Shown: positions 23,678-32,787 of the stretch, one piece after another
How positions within the stretch are numbered: position 1 is the stretch's first letter
How the letters are laid out: every line of letters begins with the position of its first letter
NCBI RefSeq assembly: GCF_000411975.1
Contig: NZ_ASXG01000154.1
Span: 1 to 64,000, forward strand
DNA: 64,000 nt
From: Amycolatopsis orientalis DSM 43388
Lineage (GTDB): Bacteria; Actinomycetota; Actinomycetes; Mycobacteriales; Pseudonocardiaceae
Direction: 5' to 3'
Translations under genes and position numbers: made by a program
Notes under the pieces: generated by a model
Told to the model about the DNA's origin: nothing
Database searches by the model: none
Seen by the model: only the letters and a program-made list of their open reading frames with translations

Positions 23678-26600
23678 TCAGCCGCGCGGCACCTCCGATT
23701 CGATCCGCACGACCGAGGCGCGCTGCCCGGACGCGTTGTGGTGCTCGATCGCCAGCAGGCCCTTTGCCTTGTCCCCGGCGACCGCGGCCTTGTTGCGGTT
23801 GACCACCAGAGCCGTGCCCGGCTTGGCGACGTAGCCCAGTGCCGCGTCGCCGCCGCTCTGGACCGAGTACGCCGGCGCGAGCACGTCGAACGACAGCGGA
23901 GTGCTGACCTGGTCGATCAACCCGTTCGAGGTACCCGGCGCGACGTAGTACCCGGCGGTGCCGACCGTGTAGCTGATCCGGTGCGACGTCTCCTTCGGGT
24001 CGATTCCGAGCGCGGCGATGCTGACCGGCAGCACCATCACGTTCGAGTCGAACACGTTGGTGTCCACGTCGCCGAGTTGCCCGTTGATCGCCTGGAGGTC
24101 CACCGACGGGTTGCCCGGCTTGGTCAGCGACACCGTGTTGACGAGCAGCACGTCCGACCCGGTCGCCTTCGTGACGAAGGTTTCGAAGTCCGGCTTGCCG
24201 TCGCCGTTGGTGTCGATGTCCACGAACGGCACCGTGTTGCTGCCCAGGTTAGCGAAATCGCTCCAGGTCGTGATGCCGAACGCCAGCGTCGCGTTCTCCG
24301 GATCCCCTTGTGCCTTGGCGAGCGGGGCCGTCGACGCCGCGCCGATGTAACGCAGGTCGCCGCCCTTCGCGGTGCGGTTGAGGGTGCAGTCGGACGTGAC
24401 GTGCGAGTCGCATTCCGGCAGCTGCGGCGATTCGGCCTGCAGTTCGAGCACGCTGATCAGCGAGCGGTACCGCTGGGAGCCGCTGCCCTGGTCGATGCCC
24501 TTGCCGCCGAGGTTCAGCACGGCCTGGTCGGCGTTCGCGCCGAAGCGCACTCCGCCCGGGGCGGTGATCGCCGAAACCGGCTTCGGCGCCGAGTACACGG
24601 CCACCCGCAGCGGAACGGTCGCGCCGTTTTTCGGGGTGAACGCGACCCGGCCGGAGGCGTCGGCCACGAACTGGCGGGCGAGCCCGGCCTGCGAAGCGGC
24701 CATGGTCGGGTCGAGAACCTTGCGCAGCGCCTTCGGGTCGGTGATCTTCAGTGTCACCTTCACCGTCGCGACCCCGCGCGGGTTCAGCTTCACCGAGCTC
24801 TTGTCCACTGTGTACTCAACGCCGGGCAGGCTGTTGACCGCCTCGTAGCCCACCGAGTACTCGGCCGCCTTGACGCCCTTGTTGACCACCTTGATCGTCT
24901 TGCTCAAAGTGACCGGACCAGCCGCCTCGACGGTGCCGAACGTGACGCTCACCGCGCCCGGATCGTCCTGCACGTACGCGAGAACCTGGTTGTCCAGCGC
25001 GGCTTTCGCGTCGATCCGGCCGGCCCCGACGCGCTGCGGGCCGTAGGTGTGCCCAGCGCCGTCGGTGATGTCGTGCACCGCGGTGCCCACGACGTCGGCC
25101 TTGACCTCCTCGACGCTCCAGTCCGGGTGCGCCTGGCGGACCAGCGCCGTGATGCCCGACGTGTGCGGCGCGGCCATCGACGTGCCCGAGAGGACCAGCC
25201 GCCCGTTGCCGCTGCCGCGGAACGCCGACGTGATCGTGTCCCCCGGCGCGGCGACGTCCGGCTTCACCGACGGACCGCGTCCGCCGCGCGAGGTGAACGA
25301 GCTGGGCGTGTCCACAATGGACTGGTCGTAAGTCTGCAGCGTGGTCCGCCCTGCTCCGTACAGCCGCACGGTCAGCGTGCCCGCGGTCAGCCCGGCCCGC
25401 ACAGCCTGGGTGGCCTTGCCGGTGAGCTGGAACATCGGAACGGCCGCGTTGCCCGCGATGCCCGCGCCGAAATGCTCCACAGTGGACGAAAGCAGCACGC
25501 CCTTGGCGCCCGCGGCCTGCGCGTTGTTGGCCCGCGCGGCTGAACCGCACGGCCGGGTGGCGTCGTTGTCGTCCCACTCCAGCCACACGATCTTGCCCGC
25601 GGCCTTCGCCTTGTCCTCAGCCGAATAGGCGGCGCAACCGGCGTTGTTGCCAGCCGAAATCGGCACCACCGGAGCGGTGAGGTCGAGAGTGTCGTAGCCG
25701 GTGTACTCCTGGCTGTACTGACCCGGCTGCTGCCCCGCGGTCGGCGTCTTGACCTCGATCGCGTCGCGCAGTTCGCCCGCGTCGCGGCTGCTGGCCACGG
25801 TGAGCGCTTCCGGGGTGTTGCCCGGCGAACCGGCGATGTCGTTGATGTCGCCGCCGTTGCCCGCCGAGATCACCGGCAGCACGTTGTTCTGCGCGAGCTT
25901 GCGCACGAACAGCGAGTCCGGGTCGTCCGGCGCGCCGAAGTCGCTGCCCAGCGACAGGTTCACGACGTCTAGGTGGTCGGTGAAGTCGCCGTCGCCGTCC
26001 GGGTCGAGCGCCCAGTCCAGCGCCTGCGAGGTGACGTTCGTGGAACCCTTGCAGCCGAACACCTTGATCGCGTAGAGCAGCGCCTTCGGCGCGGTGCCCG
26101 GCCCGATCCGCATGGCGTCCAGGGTCTTCTTGTTCAGTTTCTGGTAATCGCCGGTGAACGTGCTGCCGTCGGCGTTCACGCCGAAGCCGCCGATCGTGCC
26201 CGCGACGTGCGTGCCGTGCTCGCCGCACGCGATCGGGTTGGGGTCCGGTTTCGGCGTCGGCGAACCGGTCTTGCCCGCAGAGTCGTAGTCGTCGCCGACG
26301 AGGTCGGTGCCGCCGACGACCTTGGCGCTCGGGAACAGCGGCGACGGCTTGGTGCGGTCGACCGCCTGGTACGCCTCCGGCGTGCCTGGACCGCCGAAGT
26401 CGGCGTGGGTGTAGTCGATGCCGTCGTCGATCACGCCGACGCGGACGTTGTCGCCGAACTTGCCGGTTTTCTGCCAGCTGGCAAGCGTGTTGGTGAGCTG
26501 TTCGGCGCTCGCGTTGGTGCGGTTCTTCGGCACGACCGTGCGCACCGAGACGACGTCCGGCCGTTCCGCGAGCTGGCGGATCTTGGCCGCGTCCGCGGTG

Positions 26601-27010
26601 ACGACGGCGCCGGGCACCGCGTTGGCCGTCTGCGTGACCAGCTTCGTGGCCGCGTCCGCGGACCGCAGCTGCCCGACGACGGAGCTGACCGCGGCGGCGA
26701 CGTCGGCCTTGGCCGCCTTCGCTGCCTGCTTGGCCTTCTCCTTGCCCTTGCCCTGCTCCTCCTTGAACGCGTCCACCGCGGGTTTCTTGGCCAGCTCGAC
26801 GAACGCGGTGATCTGCCCCTGCGCCGCGCTCAGCCTGGGCGAAAGCTTGCCCTGGACCTTGCTCGCGTCGACCTTCGCCGGAGCGACCGGCTCGGCCAGC
26901 GGCGCGCCCTCCGCGGACGCCGCGGGCACCGCGACGGCCGCCGCCAGCACCACCGCGGACCCCACGACCACCGAGCGGGCAGCCCACCCGGGCAACCGGG
27001 TTCTGCTCAT
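23678..27010 (-). CDS. Secreted subtilisin-like serine protease (S8 family, PA domain)
   Basis: 1,110-aa exported protease. A signal peptide ends near AASAEG (residue about 33) and is followed by a Lys/Ala-rich propeptide. The catalytic triad is visible as Asp195 (VGVIDDGID), His265 (HGTHVAGT) and Ser611 (SGTSMAAPH), with the oxyanion Asn385 in ISAGN. A protease-associated insert lies between His and Ser (about 440-560). The 480 residues after the catalytic domain look like beta-sandwich domains. ATG 27010 follows GAAGGGG. A 9-bp hairpin at 27089-27110 would sit in the 5' leader. The substrate is unknown; extracellular protein is likely. Confidence 0.93.
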   Translation of the reverse strand: MSRTRLPGWAARSVVVGSAVVLAAAVAVPAASAEGAPLAEPVAPAKVDASKVQGKLSPRLSAAQGQITAFVELAKKPAVDAFKEEQGKGKEKAKQAAKAAKADVAAAVSSVVGQLRSADAATKLVTQTANAVPGAVVTADAAKIRQLAERPDVVSVRTVVPKNRTNASAEQLTNTLASWQKTGKFGDNVRVGVIDDGIDYTHADFGGPGTPEAYQAVDRTKPSPLFPSAKVVGGTDLVGDDYDSAGKTGSPTPKPDPNPIACGEHGTHVAGTIGGFGVNADGSTFTGDYQKLNKKTLDAMRIGPGTAPKALLYAIKVFGCKGSTNVTSQALDWALDPDGDGDFTDHLDVVNLSLGSDFGAPDDPDSLFVRKLAQNNVLPVISAGNGGDINDIAGSPGNTPEALTVASSRDAGELRDAIEVKTPTAGQQPGQYSQEYTGYDTLDLTAPVVPISAGNNAGCAAYSAEDKAKAAGKIVWLEWDDNDATRPCGSAARANNAQAAGAKGVLLSSTVEHFGAGIAGNAAVPMFQLTGKATQAVRAGLTAGTLTVRLYGAGRTTLQTYDQSIVDTPSSFTSRGGRGPSVKPDVAAPGDTITSAFRGSGNGRLVLSGTSMAAPHTSGITALVRQAHPDWSVEEVKADVVGTAVHDITDGAGHTYGPQRVGAGRIDAKAALDNQVLAYVQDDPGAVSVTFGTVEAAGPVTLSKTIKVVNKGVKAAEYSVGYEAVNSLPGVEYTVDKSSVKLNPRGVATVKVTLKITDPKALRKVLDPTMAASQAGLARQFVADASGRVAFTPKNGATVPLRVAVYSAPKPVSAITAPGGVRFGANADQAVLNLGGKGIDQGSGSQRYRSLISVLELQAESPQLPECDSHVTSDCTLNRTAKGGDLRYIGAASTAPLAKAQGDPENATLAFGITTWSDFANLGSNTVPFVDIDTNGDGKPDFETFVTKATGSDVLLVNTVSLTKPGNPSVDLQAINGQLGDVDTNVFDSNVMVLPVSIAALGIDPKETSHRISYTVGTAGYYVAPGTSNGLIDQVSTPLSFDVLAPAYSVQSGGDAALGYVAKPGTALVVNRNKAAVAGDKAKGLLAIEHHNASGQRASVVRIESEVPRG

Positions 27011-27088
27011 GAGTAACCCCTTCTCGAGGCCCGGATCACGAACCTGCCCGCGCTTCCCATTCGCACCCCCGACGGTGAGCACCGGCGC

Positions 27089-27110
27089 CGCGCCGTGCTC
27101 TCACGGCGCG
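27089..27110 (-). promoter_or_regulatory. 5'-leader hairpin upstream of the protease gene
   Basis: CGCGCCGTG and CACGGCGCG are perfect 9-bp arms with a 4-nt loop, about 80 bp before the protease start codon. It could stabilise the mRNA or be an operator. Confidence 0.4.
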
Positions 27111-27208
27111 TGGTTCAGCCTCGCGGCAAGAACCTAGCTGTCCGAAACCCCTACTTTCGTGCGGAAAAAGCTCCGTTACCCGAATGTTGCCGGTACGGGC
27201 GAACAGCA

Positions 27209-27247
27209 GAACGACCCCTCCCCCGGAGTCCGGGAAAGGGGCCGTTC
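27209..27247 (-). terminator. Terminator of serA
   Basis: GAACGACCCCT (27209-27219) pairs with AGGGGCCGTTC (27237-27247), one mismatch, enclosing a small CCCGG/CCGGG hairpin, 14 bp after the serA stop on the minus strand. Confidence 0.65.
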
Positions 27248-27261
27248 GGCGTGCTCGGGGA

Positions 27262-28860
27262 CTAGCTGAAGTCGACGGCGCGGATGGTGTGCGCGCCGAT
27301 GGTGGCTCCGATCGGCTCGAGCACGTTGCTGTCCACGTGCCGGTCGACGCGCAGCAGCATGATCGCGTCGGACCCGTCGGTGCTCTGGCTGATCTGCGCG
27401 GCCTCGATGTTGATGCCCGCCTCGCCGAGCAGCGTGCCGACGCGGCCCATCACGCCGGGCCGGTCCGGATATTCGATCACCAGCACGTCGCCCTCGGCGC
27501 GGAGGTCGAAGTGCCGGCCCTTGACCTCGACGATCTTCTCGACCTCGTCCTTGCCGGTGACCGAACCGGACACGGTCAGCGTCGCGCCGTCGCCGTGCAC
27601 CGCGCGGAGCGTGACCAGGCTGCGGAACTTCGGGCTCTCGGTTTCGGAGACCAGCTCGGCCTGCACGCCGAGTTCCTCGGCCAGCCGCGGCGCGTTGACG
27701 AAGGTGACCTGGTCCTCGACCACGCCCGCGAACAGCCCGCGCAGCGCCGCCAGCTTCAGCACGGCGGTGTCTTCGCTGGAGATCTCGCCCTTGACCTCGA
27801 CGGTCAGCGACGTCGGGGCCTTCGGGTTCAGCGCGGTCAGCACCTGGCCGAGCTTCTGAGTGAGCGAGAGGTACGGCCGCACGTACTCGCCGACCGAGCC
27901 GCCGCCGGACACGTTGACCGCGTCCGGCACGAAGTCGCCGCGCAGCGCCAGCAGCACCGAACGCGCCACGTCCGTGCCCGCGCGGTCCTGCGCCTCGGCG
28001 GTGGACGCGCCAAGGTGCGGCGTGACCACGACGTTCGGCAAGTTGAACAGCGGACTCTCGGTGGTCGGCTCGGTGACGAACACGTCGATGCCCGCGCCGC
28101 CGACGTGACCGCTGCGCACCGCGTCGGCCAGCGCCTCCTCGACGATCAGCCCGCCGCGGGCGGCGTTGACGATGATCACGCCCGGCTTGGTCTTCTTGAG
28201 CGCCTCGGCGTCGATGAGGCCCTTGGTCTCCGGCGTCTTCGGCAGGTGGATGGAGATCGCGTCGGCGCGTTCCAGCAGCTCGTCGAGGGTGACCAGCTCG
28301 ATGCCCAGCTGGCCGGCGCGCGCGGCCGAGACGTAGGGGTCGTACGCGATGAGCTTCGCCCCGAAGGCGGCGAGCCGCTGGGCGAACAACTGGCCGATCT
28401 TGCCCAGCCCGACGACGCCGACCGTCTTGCCGTTGATCTCGACGCCGGTGAAGGAGCTGCGCTTCCACTCGCCGCCGCGCAGGCTCTGGTCGGCGGCGGG
28501 AACGCGGCGGGCGACCGCGAGCAGCAGCGCGACCGCGTGCTCGGCGGCGGAGACGATGTTCGACGTCGGCGCGTTCACCACGAGCACGCCGCGCTCGGTG
28601 GCCGCCGGGACCTCGACGTTGTCCAGTCCGACCCCCGCGCGGGCGACGACCTTCAGCTGAGTCGTCGCCCCGAGCACCTCGGCGTCGACCTTGGTGGCGG
28701 ATCGGACCAAGAGCGCGTCGGCGCTCTTCACCGCCTCGAGCAGAGCGGGACGGTCGGTGCCGTCCATGTGCCGGACCTCCACCTCGTCACCGAACACACT
28801 CAGCACGGAGGGCGCGAGCTTCTCCGCGATGAGGACTACGGGTTTGCTGGGCTTGGTCAC
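27262..28860 (-). CDS. serA: D-3-phosphoglycerate dehydrogenase
   Basis: 532-aa long-form SerA that oxidises 3-phosphoglycerate in the first step of serine synthesis. The NAD fold carries GLGKIGQ. The catalytic Arg and His lie in ARAGVGLDN with VVTPHLGAST, and ARGGLIVEEAL is intact. The C-terminal 210 residues hold the ASB (intervening) domain and the ACT domain, which binds serine for feedback in mycobacterial SerA. GTG 28860 is preceded by GGGAG. A terminator follows. The flanking order leuB, serA, ilvC matches mycobacteria, with insertions. Confidence 0.96.
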   Translation of the reverse strand: MTKPSKPVVLIAEKLAPSVLSVFGDEVEVRHMDGTDRPALLEAVKSADALLVRSATKVDAEVLGATTQLKVVARAGVGLDNVEVPAATERGVLVVNAPTSNIVSAAEHAVALLLAVARRVPAADQSLRGGEWKRSSFTGVEINGKTVGVVGLGKIGQLFAQRLAAFGAKLIAYDPYVSAARAGQLGIELVTLDELLERADAISIHLPKTPETKGLIDAEALKKTKPGVIIVNAARGGLIVEEALADAVRSGHVGGAGIDVFVTEPTTESPLFNLPNVVVTPHLGASTAEAQDRAGTDVARSVLLALRGDFVPDAVNVSGGGSVGEYVRPYLSLTQKLGQVLTALNPKAPTSLTVEVKGEISSEDTAVLKLAALRGLFAGVVEDQVTFVNAPRLAEELGVQAELVSETESPKFRSLVTLRAVHGDGATLTVSGSVTGKDEVEKIVEVKGRHFDLRAEGDVLVIEYPDRPGVMGRVGTLLGEAGINIEAAQISQSTDGSDAIMLLRVDRHVDSNVLEPIGATIGAHTIRAVDFS

Positions 28861-29011
28861 GATGCGGCTCCCACTATCTGGTCACGAAATCGAGGACGCT
28901 CTCTCGCGGCGCACGTCGTTGTGCCCGGACTCGCGGGAGTTTAACGCGGTGCGCTGACGTACCGCTGCCCACGCTGTTCACTCGTTCGTAATCCAGTGAA
29001 AACAAGTGTCA

Positions 29012-29410
29012 TCAGCCGCTCTGTACCACCTTCTCCCGGAAGGTGGGATCCGGCCAGGAAGCACCGTGCAGCAACAAAAGCAGCTCCCGGACCGTCACAT
29101 CGGCACGGAAAACACCGGCCGCTTGCGCCCGGTCCACTAGGTGAGATGCAGCTTCCCGCATCGCTTCGCTGGTCGCGTGCAGCCGCGACTCCGGGTCGTC
29201 GAACGCGTCGGCCAGCATCTCGGTAAGGCCACGGTAAACGGCGGAGGTCTCGCCGAAGCCGATCAGCCAGGTGTACAGCCCGTCGAGCGGGTCCTCGGCG
29301 AGCAGCAGCTCGCGCGCCTTTTCGGCCTGGGTGCCGAACCGGTCCCGAAGCAGCGTCTCGATCAGGTCTTCCTCCCGAGGATGCCAACGAGTCCGAACCA
29401 CGCCGACCTA
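29012..29410 (-). pseudogene. Decayed TetR-family regulator (C-terminal two thirds)
   Basis: The minus-strand frame encodes about 130 residues that fit the effector domain of an SbtR-like TetR repressor (LLLAEDPLDGLYTWLIGFGETSAVYRGL, then AMREAASHLVDRAQAAGVFRADVTVRELLLLLHG). The DNA-binding domain is missing. PREEDLIETLLRDRF looks like the end of its HTH. Upstream the same frame meets a TAG at 29408-29410, and the non-coding DNA beyond holds a palindromic element at 29457. A GTG at 29401 could still start a short protein without DNA binding. I read it as a truncated gene. Confidence 0.6.
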
Positions 29411-29456
29411 CAGCTCGCCGACGCTCTCCCCGGACGCGGAAACCCCAGCTCACCAC

Positions 29457-29481
29457 GGATTCGCCACTGAGTGGCGAATCC
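29457..29481. repeat. Perfect 25-bp palindromic element
   Basis: This is the most symmetrical single copy: arms GGATTCGCCACT and AGTGGCGAATCC around one G. It lies 50 bp upstream of the broken tetR gene. A second copy with core TTCGCCGTCCAGCGGCGA lies near 29598, before the DUF1345 gene. Confidence 0.85.
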
Positions 29482-29671
29482 GCCCACCTCCTGCATACGG
29501 CCACTTTCCGTCCCCCGCGGGCAAGCCGGTCTTCCACCTCCGCCCCAGCCATTCCCGGCGAACGCTTCCCCTGACCGAGCGACCCCGGTGGGACTGTTTC
29601 GCCGTCCAGCGGCGACAACCCGCTGTTATGTTCGCGAGACGCCTCGCCCGCGTTCGCCCCGGGAGCCGCCG

Positions 29672-30454
29672 GTGTTCACGAACCTCGCCATTGCCGCGGC
29701 CCGGACAGTCGAACTGGTCCTGCTGGTGCTGGGGATCGCCACCCTCGTCCAGGACGGCAACGTTCTCGTCCTTCTCTCCTGGGATCTGCTCGCGCTGATC
29801 TACCTCGGCATCCGGATCGCACGGGTGTCCCGCAGCCGGAAAATCGACCACACCGACGCCCGGTGGCTGAAAGGCGTTCTGGGCCGTCGGCTCGGACTGC
29901 TCTTCACGGTGCTGACCAGCCTCGTCGGCGTGACTGCCGGCCTGTCGATCGTCTTGCCGGAAACGGCGGGCATCGACCCGGCCGACGCGAAACTCGTCGG
30001 CGTCCCCGCGGTCCTGCTGGCCTGGGCGATCCTGCACTTCGGCTACGCGGAACGCTACGCCCAGACGTACTACGACAGCCTCCCGACGCAACACTTCCGC
30101 TTCCCCGAAACCGAACGTCCCACGCTGGCCGACTTCACCTATTTCGCGTTCACGATCGGAACGAGCTTCGCGGTCTCGGACGTCGAGACCCGAACGACTT
30201 CGATCCGTTCCCTGGTGCTCGCGCACAGCGTGCTGTCGTTCACGTACAACACGGCCACGCTCGGCATCGCAGTCAGCGTCATCACCGGCGGACATTGCCC
30301 TCCTGAGTTACAGTGTTTTTTGCGCGGCAGGGGCCGCGTCCTGTCCGCGGAAAGGGCTGAGCCCACCCCCGTACCACGAGTTGCCGAGCTTTCCTTCTTC
30401 CCTGCCCGGTGCCGGCGGACCACGGGGCGCGCAAGGGAAGGAAGGACTCCCTGA
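29672..30454 (+). CDS. DUF1345 membrane protein
   Basis: Predicted inner-membrane protein, 260 aa, with four to five hydrophobic helices (for example LAIAAARTVELVLLVLGIAT and LLFTVLTSLVGVTAGLSIV). The DUF1345 hallmark YFAFTIGTSFAVSDVE followed by LVLAHSVLSFTYNTATLGIAV is present. GTG 29672 is preceded by GGGAG. The family normally ends near ISVITGG. Here about 52 Arg-rich residues follow, read through DNA that looks like a promoter or leader. The stop shares one base with the next gene's ATG (TGATG). Function is unknown. Confidence 0.75.
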   Translation: MFTNLAIAAARTVELVLLVLGIATLVQDGNVLVLLSWDLLALIYLGIRIARVSRSRKIDHTDARWLKGVLGRRLGLLFTVLTSLVGVTAGLSIVLPETAGIDPADAKLVGVPAVLLAWAILHFGYAERYAQTYYDSLPTQHFRFPETERPTLADFTYFAFTIGTSFAVSDVETRTTSIRSLVLAHSVLSFTYNTATLGIAVSVITGGHCPPELQCFLRGRGRVLSAERAEPTPVPRVAELSFFPARCRRTTGRAREGRTP

Positions 30455-31800
30455 TGCCGGCTTTGCCCGCCAAGCCCGACCTCGGCCAGCTCCGCAAACA
30501 GGCGAAGGAACTCGCCCGCGCCGACTCAGTCGCACTGTCGGAAGCTCAGTTCCGCCTCGCCCGCCGCTACGGATTTCCCAGCTGGCCCCAGCTTCAGGCC
30601 TACGTCCGCCGAATCGCCGAGCACGGACCGGACGTCCAGCACGCCTACCACCCGGACGTCGAGTACTACCGAGACCGCGCCGTCGGCCTCCTCGCCTCAG
30701 CCGAAGACGGCACCCCGGACGCCCGCGCCGCCTTCGACCGCCACGAGCAACCGCTGACCCGCACCGGTGCGCTGACCGTCATCGCTCGCGAGCACGGTTT
30801 CCCGACGTGGCGGGCGTTGAAGACGCATGTCCAGGATTTGCCGAGAAACGGCGAACCCTTCGCCCGGGCCTATCAGCTGATAGAAGCCCGCGACGTCGAC
30901 AGCCTGACGACTCTGCTGACCGAAGCCCTGCATCTGCCCCTCGCCCGGGGCACCAACGGGAACGATCTGCTCGGCATGGCCTCCGCGACCCATGACGAAC
31001 GCCTCGTCCGCGTCCTGCTCGCTCACGGTGCCGATCCCGCGCGAGCCAACGCACACGGTTGGACTGCCTTACATCAAGCCGCCTACAGCAACTTACCACT
31101 GATCGCCGACATGTTGATCAAGGCTGGCGCGCCACTGACCGTTTCAGGTCGCGGCGACGGCGGAACTCCGCTCATTGTGGCTCTGTTTTGGGGAAACCGC
31201 GCTGTTGCCGAAAAACTGGCAACGCACGAACGGTCCCCTCGCAACCTGCGCGTCGCAGCCGGTCTCGGCGACGAAGCACTACTGGATGAACTCGTCAGTC
31301 CAAAGGGGACTCTTTCGCCAGCGGCGGGCGCACACCGTGAATTCTACCGTCCACACAGCGGTTTTCCGTTCTGGCAGCCAACCAACGACCCCGCAGAGGT
31401 CCTTGACGAATCACTCGCCTGGGCCGCCCGCAACAACCAAGCAGCCACGCTCCGCACCTTGGCGGCGCGCGGCGCGAACCTGGACGCCGACGTCTACCGC
31501 GGCACCGCCCTCACCTGGGCCGCGGCATGTGGCCACTCAGCGGCAACAGAGGCACTGCTGTCTCTCGGCGCGAACGTCAACCAGGTCGGCACCTTCGGCG
31601 GCCCCCGCCACGGCGTCGGCATCACGGCACTGCACCTGGCCGCCGAAAGCAACCACCTGGACGTCATCGAACTCCTCGTAAACGCCGGTGCCGACCTGAC
31701 CGCCCGCGACGCCATCTGGGACAGCACGCCGGAAGGCTGGGCAGAAGCCTGCGACAGCGCCGCCGCTCAAGAGTTGCTGCGCCGCCTCAGTCGCCACTGA
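30454..31800 (+). CDS. Ankyrin-repeat protein
   Basis: 448-aa cytoplasmic protein. Residues 1-60 are the domain found in many actinobacterial ankyrin proteins (LPAKPDLGQLRKQAKELARA, then RRYGFPSWPQLQAYV). Ankyrin repeats run from about 165 to the end (VRVLLAHGADPARANAHGWTALHQAA, LLSLGANVNQVG, ITALHLAAESNHLDVIELLVNAGADLTARDA). Such repeats mediate protein binding; no partner is evident. ATG 30454 follows GGAAGGA. The stop codon TGA lies inside a palindromic element (31791-31808), and a related word occurs in the gene near 31533. Confidence 0.88.
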   Translation: MPALPAKPDLGQLRKQAKELARADSVALSEAQFRLARRYGFPSWPQLQAYVRRIAEHGPDVQHAYHPDVEYYRDRAVGLLASAEDGTPDARAAFDRHEQPLTRTGALTVIAREHGFPTWRALKTHVQDLPRNGEPFARAYQLIEARDVDSLTTLLTEALHLPLARGTNGNDLLGMASATHDERLVRVLLAHGADPARANAHGWTALHQAAYSNLPLIADMLIKAGAPLTVSGRGDGGTPLIVALFWGNRAVAEKLATHERSPRNLRVAAGLGDEALLDELVSPKGTLSPAAGAHREFYRPHSGFPFWQPTNDPAEVLDESLAWAARNNQAATLRTLAARGANLDADVYRGTALTWAAACGHSAATEALLSLGANVNQVGTFGGPRHGVGITALHLAAESNHLDVIELLVNAGADLTARDAIWDSTPEGWAEACDSAAAQELLRRLSRH

Positions 31801-31824
31801 TCGGCAACTCCCGACGGTAGACAA

Positions 31825-31866
31825 CCGGAGTCTGCAGTCCGTATCGTAGCGGACTGCAGACTCCGG
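31825..31866. promoter_or_regulatory. 42-bp inverted repeat upstream of the double SnoaL gene
   Basis: CCGGAGTCTGCAGTCCG (31825-31841) and CGGACTGCAGACTCCGG (31850-31866) are perfect 17-bp arms around TATCGTAG. It lies 24 bp before the ATG at 31891 and 25 bp after the ankyrin stop. It may be a terminator (no U-run), or an operator, as the loop word TATCGT fits a -10 and the arms contain the palindrome CTGCAG. Confidence 0.6.
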
Positions 31867-31890
31867 TTAATCGCCTTGCGGAGGTTCCTC

Positions 31891-32787
31891 ATGCCCACTC
31901 CACGCGAGCTGTTCGACCAGCTCTCCACCGGAATCACCGACGGCCGCTTCGCCGACCTGGCCCAGCTCTACGCCGAAGACACCGTCGTGGAACACCCCAC
32001 CGCCGTCCCCAGGCCTGGACGCACAGAAGGCCGCGCCGCAGTGCACGACCGTTTCGTCAGCGGCCTGGGCCAGCCCCTTCGCCTCAGCCGCCACGACGTG
32101 ACCATCCACGAAACCGCGGATCCCGAGGTCATCGTCGCCGAATACCAGTACACCGCCGAATCGCGCAAAACCGGCCGGACGACCGAAACGGCCAACATCC
32201 AAGTCCTCCGCGCCCGCGACGGACTCCTCGTCCACACCCGCGACTATCACGACTACCTGCGCTTGGCCGCCGTCCAAAACGCAACCACCGGCTTAGCCGA
32301 GGCGTACGCCCAAGCGCCTGCTTACGAATTTCGCCCCATCACGCCGCGACCCGCTGAGCTCTTCTCCCCGACCAGCCGTGAAGGCGTATTCCAACGAGTC
32401 GTCTACGGCGTCGCCGACGGACGCTGGTCCGAACTCCCCGACCTCTATGCGGCAAAAACCGATGTCCGGCACCCGTTCCTGCCCGGCGCCCCGGTCCTGC
32501 GCACCCGAGACGACCTGCGGGCCCACTTCGCCTCCGGTGCCGCGGCAGCCTTCCGCATCGAGGTAACCGACCTGGTGCTCCACCTGAGCACCGACCCGGA
32601 AGTCATCATCGGCGAATCGACCTACGCAGGCGAAACCAGCTCGGGGACCCCGTTCCAGGTGAACAACATCTTCGCCATGCGCATCCGCGGCGGAGAAATC
32701 GTCGAATCCCGCGATTACGGCGACCACCTCGCCCTGGCCGCAGCCACCGATCGCCTGCCGGAACTCCTCGCCCGCGTCGCCGAATAG
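31891..32787 (+). CDS. Tandem SnoaL-like (NTF2-fold) protein
   Basis: 298-aa protein with two copies of an NTF2-like domain (about residues 5-130 and 150-290). Each has the pattern of an acidic loop (LYAEDTVVEHP; LYAAKTDVRHP), a central LSRHDVTIHETADPEVIVAEY or VLHLSTDPEVIIGES strand pair, and a terminal IVESRDYGDHLAL-type strand. Related proteins are isomerases, hydrolases or small-molecule binders; a function cannot be assigned. ATG 31891 follows GCGGAGGT. The stop TAG lies inside a palindromic element (32777-32794). It is transcribed in the same direction as the ankyrin gene. Confidence 0.8.
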   Translation: MPTPRELFDQLSTGITDGRFADLAQLYAEDTVVEHPTAVPRPGRTEGRAAVHDRFVSGLGQPLRLSRHDVTIHETADPEVIVAEYQYTAESRKTGRTTETANIQVLRARDGLLVHTRDYHDYLRLAAVQNATTGLAEAYAQAPAYEFRPITPRPAELFSPTSREGVFQRVVYGVADGRWSELPDLYAAKTDVRHPFLPGAPVLRTRDDLRAHFASGAAAAFRIEVTDLVLHLSTDPEVIIGESTYAGETSSGTPFQVNNIFAMRIRGGEIVESRDYGDHLALAAATDRLPELLARVAE

